NCBI GenBank assembly: GCA_029891345.1
Contig: CM056998.1
Coordinates: 174,788,239-174,852,238 of the forward strand
Direction of reading: 5' to 3'
Length of the DNA stretch: 64,000 nt
Source: Dryococelus australis
Taxonomy: Eukaryota > Arthropoda > Insecta > Phasmatodea > Phasmatidae
Part shown: in pieces, positions 61,261-64,000 of the stretch
How positions within the stretch are numbered: the stretch's first letter is position 1
Layout: the number at the start of each line of letters is the position of its first letter
Position numbers and translations under genes: made by a program
Notes under the pieces: generated by a model
What the model saw: the letters and a program-made list of their open reading frames with translations, nothing else
What the model was told of the DNA's origin: nothing
Database searches by the model: none

Positions 61261-61652
61261 GGGAAACAAATATTCTGAAGAAAACTCGATGCAACTTGGT
61301 GCCCACCATAGGATTCCAGTTTTCAGTTGTCAAACACATCATCACTATGTTTGTAAATTGGGTGTATTTAGAGTATTGTATATGTGGGTTTTGTCTTATG
61401 AGCTACAGCTATTTGATGATGCTTTTTGCAAACTGTATTTCATACAGCCATATTACACATGTGAAAGTGCGAAGTAGCACCAGAACATTATATGGAGTGC
61501 ATACTGTATGGCTAGGTAAGACCATGATTGCTAGGCATCGCTGCAAGACGATGCCAGTGGAAGCCAGTTCAGATGGCTGCGGCACTCATCACGTCATAAT
61601 ATGCGACAGGCGTTTTTCAGCACGTTCTTCTTCTTGTGTCCCTTCTGCTTAC

Positions 61653-61721
61653 CTGGACGCAATACGATGGTCCCATTGCCGTGGCGAGACTTATTGGAAT
61701 GGTGTGATGGACTGAAGGCAC
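61653..61721 (-). CDS. Weak candidate exon (69 bp)
   Basis: On the minus strand an acceptor TTGTTTGTAG precedes 69 bp ending CCAG before GTAAGC, an excellent donor. One frame reads AFSPSHHSNKSRHGNGTIVL. The length is a multiple of three. Unknown gene. Confidence 0.25.
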
Positions 61722-63374
61722 CTACAAACAACAAAGCATTACCATCACTGGCATAGTAAATTGCAACATTACAAAATAAAGTCATCTGTTAATTATTGTT
61801 CATTTGAGATCCATATTTGGCATGTGTTAACTAACAACTGTGATGAGCTTTTGATGAACCTTTAAACCCATTTAAGGTTAGAAAATTGTAACTCTGAGAA
61901 GCAGAATACTGAAAATACTACAAACAAAAGCTAGCTACCATGACATGACATGTGTACAATTAAAATAAAAGTCAACTAAAAGAGAAAAAAAAAGTTGAAA
62001 TTTTCCAAACGATTAAAAGACTGGGAAGGGGCAGAGGCAAGAACTTGAGAAGGCTATAATCAACAAATGAACAATGCAAATGGAAAAAAATAACATAAAG
62101 GATAATACTGTAAATGTAACAATTAAATGTTATTTTGTCCACACGTTAAATTGACTTTCATTTTGAGGATGCTTAGTAGTATTAAAATAATACTCTCATT
62201 TTCCCAGAAAGTGTATTCCATAGGATTTCCTGCACTCTTGAATATCTTGTTACATTTTCTTTGAAGGTTAGTGACAGTACGCTCTTCTCTAGTTCTTATT
62301 GTCAGTATGACCATTTCTCTTGTAAGCAGAGCCACATTAAGAATATTATTGGGGGGAGAGGTAGACTGATCTTTACTACAAACACCAACACTAGTGGTCT
62401 ATCAACAATTTTTCATTTACGAGCTAGAAATGGTGGAGGGTTTTATAGAGAGCATTAATGTTACCGCAGACAAAATTACATTTATTGAAATTGCCACTTA
62501 AATGAAAGCCTGGGAGTAAAAAATCATTACAATATATTCATACCAGTTTGGGAGCACCTAAACCCCATCACCTGCCCCACAGCATAAATTGCTTGCTTGT
62601 AAAAATATGGTCAGTTTTTGCACTGTACACACACAGTAAATGTTGAAAATGTAAATCATTCTTCCACTGTCAAGGTAATCATATCAAAATGAGCTAACGG
62701 ACATAGAGGTGCTGTGCATCACTCAATTGCATATTAGAAAGAGTCTATAATAAGCAGTTGAATTTGAGGCATGTGTAGTACAGAAAGGTCATTCTGCAAG
62801 GGCACCATGTATGATGTTTTAACTGTGAAATTATCATGACACTACGTAAACTCTCCAATACTTCAAGTGAGCAATGCAAAAGGAGTTGTTCAGAATACAG
62901 TATAATTTAAATTGCACAAATTATCTTCCATATCTGATTTTTTGTAGGATGCCTTGGTAGTTTGCGGTAGAGAAAATTAGCTATGAAATATAAAGGCATC
63001 TTAACACTACTCTGTTCACAATGCCAATAGTGCGAACTATCATGGCAGCTGTTGATGGTTTGTATACATTCGTGGTCAACATTTTTTAGTCCTAACGGCC
63101 CGGATTAGTGTAATCAGTACGTGTAATATGCGTAATTGCACGTGACACGATTTACATAATGATGTGTGACACCCCTGACTGCTTTTGACACTCGTACGGG
63201 TAAAGTTAGCTAACGGGATAGCGTATACGTGGAAGGTCGTAGTAGGCGTGTACGGGAAATAACTGCAGTGTATAAGTACTTGCTTTAAACTGTGTGGTTT
63301 GGTAAACCACGGGAGTGCAAATAATTTGATTATACAGTCCATTTTCAGAGTTAAAAAGGTCAACATCTCACAAA
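61722..63374. other. AT-rich sequence, possibly including a BEL 5' LTR at the right
   Basis: Nothing recognised to 63000. The 300 bp before 63375 precede a BEL-type gag and may include its LTR and leader, but no LTR ends could be seen. Confidence 0.35.
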
Positions 63375-64000
63375 ATGGCGGCAACAATACCAGCATTACA
63401 ACATGTGACTTTTAATTTCCTCTTGTCACAAGCTGAAGGTGCAAGGGAATTATGTGAAGCAATAGAAGAAGATGCCTCAAAAATTGAGAACTTTGAGATT
63501 GTGGTTGAAGACGTTATAAGCAAGAGAAATGAAGTGGTCGCCAATTTCTGTGCATTGTGTGCAAACCCCCTCAATGAAGGCATCTATATAGAAGAAGTGA
63601 AACAGCAATTTGTTGCTTACGAACTAGTGTTTCGGGACTTACATAAAGTATACAACAGAAACAAACGACAACCGTCAAACTAGTCGGGTAGTGAGTGCAA
63701 TACAAAACTAGTATACAGAATGCTCCACAGGCAGCAGTCCTGCCAACTTTACCATTGCCTGTGTTTACTGGAAACTAAGCCGAGTGGACAGGGCTTTCTG
63801 AACTATTAACTCAATGGTTGTGCAAATTCCCAGCATAATTAAAGTGCAAAAACTCCACTACTTATTGCGATGTTTGAAGGAAGAACCATGGAGCTGGTAA
63901 GCAACATTCCAGTTATTGATAAGAATTATAATGTAGAATAGGATTTATTGGAGAAAAGGTACAAAAATGTACAGTTTACAGCTACCATTCATGTGCAAAA
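63375..64000 (+). mobile_element. BEL/Pao retrotransposon, 5' gag, runs off the edge
   Basis: A 102-codon ORF from ATG 63375 starts MAATIPALQH, is helical in character and acidic (ELCEAIEEDASKIENFEIVV). It ends at TAG 63683. Beyond it, other frames give AMFEGRTMELVSNIPVIDKN and LLEKRYKN, matching the DUF1759-type gag of BEL/Pao. The family pattern is a single gag frame, so stops and shifts show decay. It is a different copy from 27.8-35.3 kb and lies on the opposite strand. Confidence 0.7.

Overview
The window is animal nuclear DNA: intron-rich, dense in transposons, with no bacterial-type operons. The only conventional host gene I recognise is ETFA, the alpha subunit of mitochondrial electron transfer flavoprotein, on the + strand. 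Its last three coding exons lie at 12046-12261, 24141-24292 and 36167-36346. They are separated by two introns of almost 11.9 kb each, and the N-terminal half must lie left of the window. Very large introns, BEL/Pao and Ty3/gypsy elements, tRNA-derived SINEs and a Penelope-like terminal repeat suggest an invertebrate with a large genome. An arthropod, possibly a crustacean, is my guess; the sequence does not settle it.

Layout. 1-12 kb: left intron or flank, with GC-rich LTR-like repeats (families A and B), a Ty3/gypsy pol remnant on the minus strand and a possible solo LTR. 12-24 kb: ETFA intron, carrying a nested stack. A family C LTR-like repeat (12410-17440) is split at a TA by a Tigger/pogo-type DNA transposon (13481-16522). 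That transposon contains a foreign block (about 13660-14995) built as two inverted copies of a small ORF around a hairpin with a TAATATTAC nonanucleotide loop, as in the replication origins of circular Rep-encoding single-stranded DNA (CRESS) viruses. Next come more pogo fragments, a miRNA-like hairpin, a 0.58-kb foldback of Penelope-like terminal repeats with a hammerhead-ribozyme-like core, and a MITE. 24-36 kb: second ETFA intron, with a second family C copy (showing the empty site of the Tigger insertion) and a decayed BEL/Pao element on the minus strand (about 35.3-27.8 kb). 36-39 kb: ETFA 3' UTR and flank.

39-50 kb: further LTR-like repeats, including one with two TATA/initiator cores, a SINE, a microsatellite, a candidate unknown exon and a 176-bp tandem repeat. 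50-55 kb: a SINE and a dead Ty3/gypsy element with gag, protease, RT, RNase H and integrase pieces in order on the minus strand. 55-63 kb: AT-rich sequence with a few weak candidate exons and no gene I can name. 63.4-64 kb: the 5' part of a BEL/Pao gag on the + strand, running off the edge.

The genes do not form a pathway. ETFA is the host unit and the rest is accumulated mobile and apparently viral DNA, much of it inside ETFA introns. The CRESS-like block is the most interesting part; its viral origin rests on the origin hairpin and gene layout, not on a confirmed database match.
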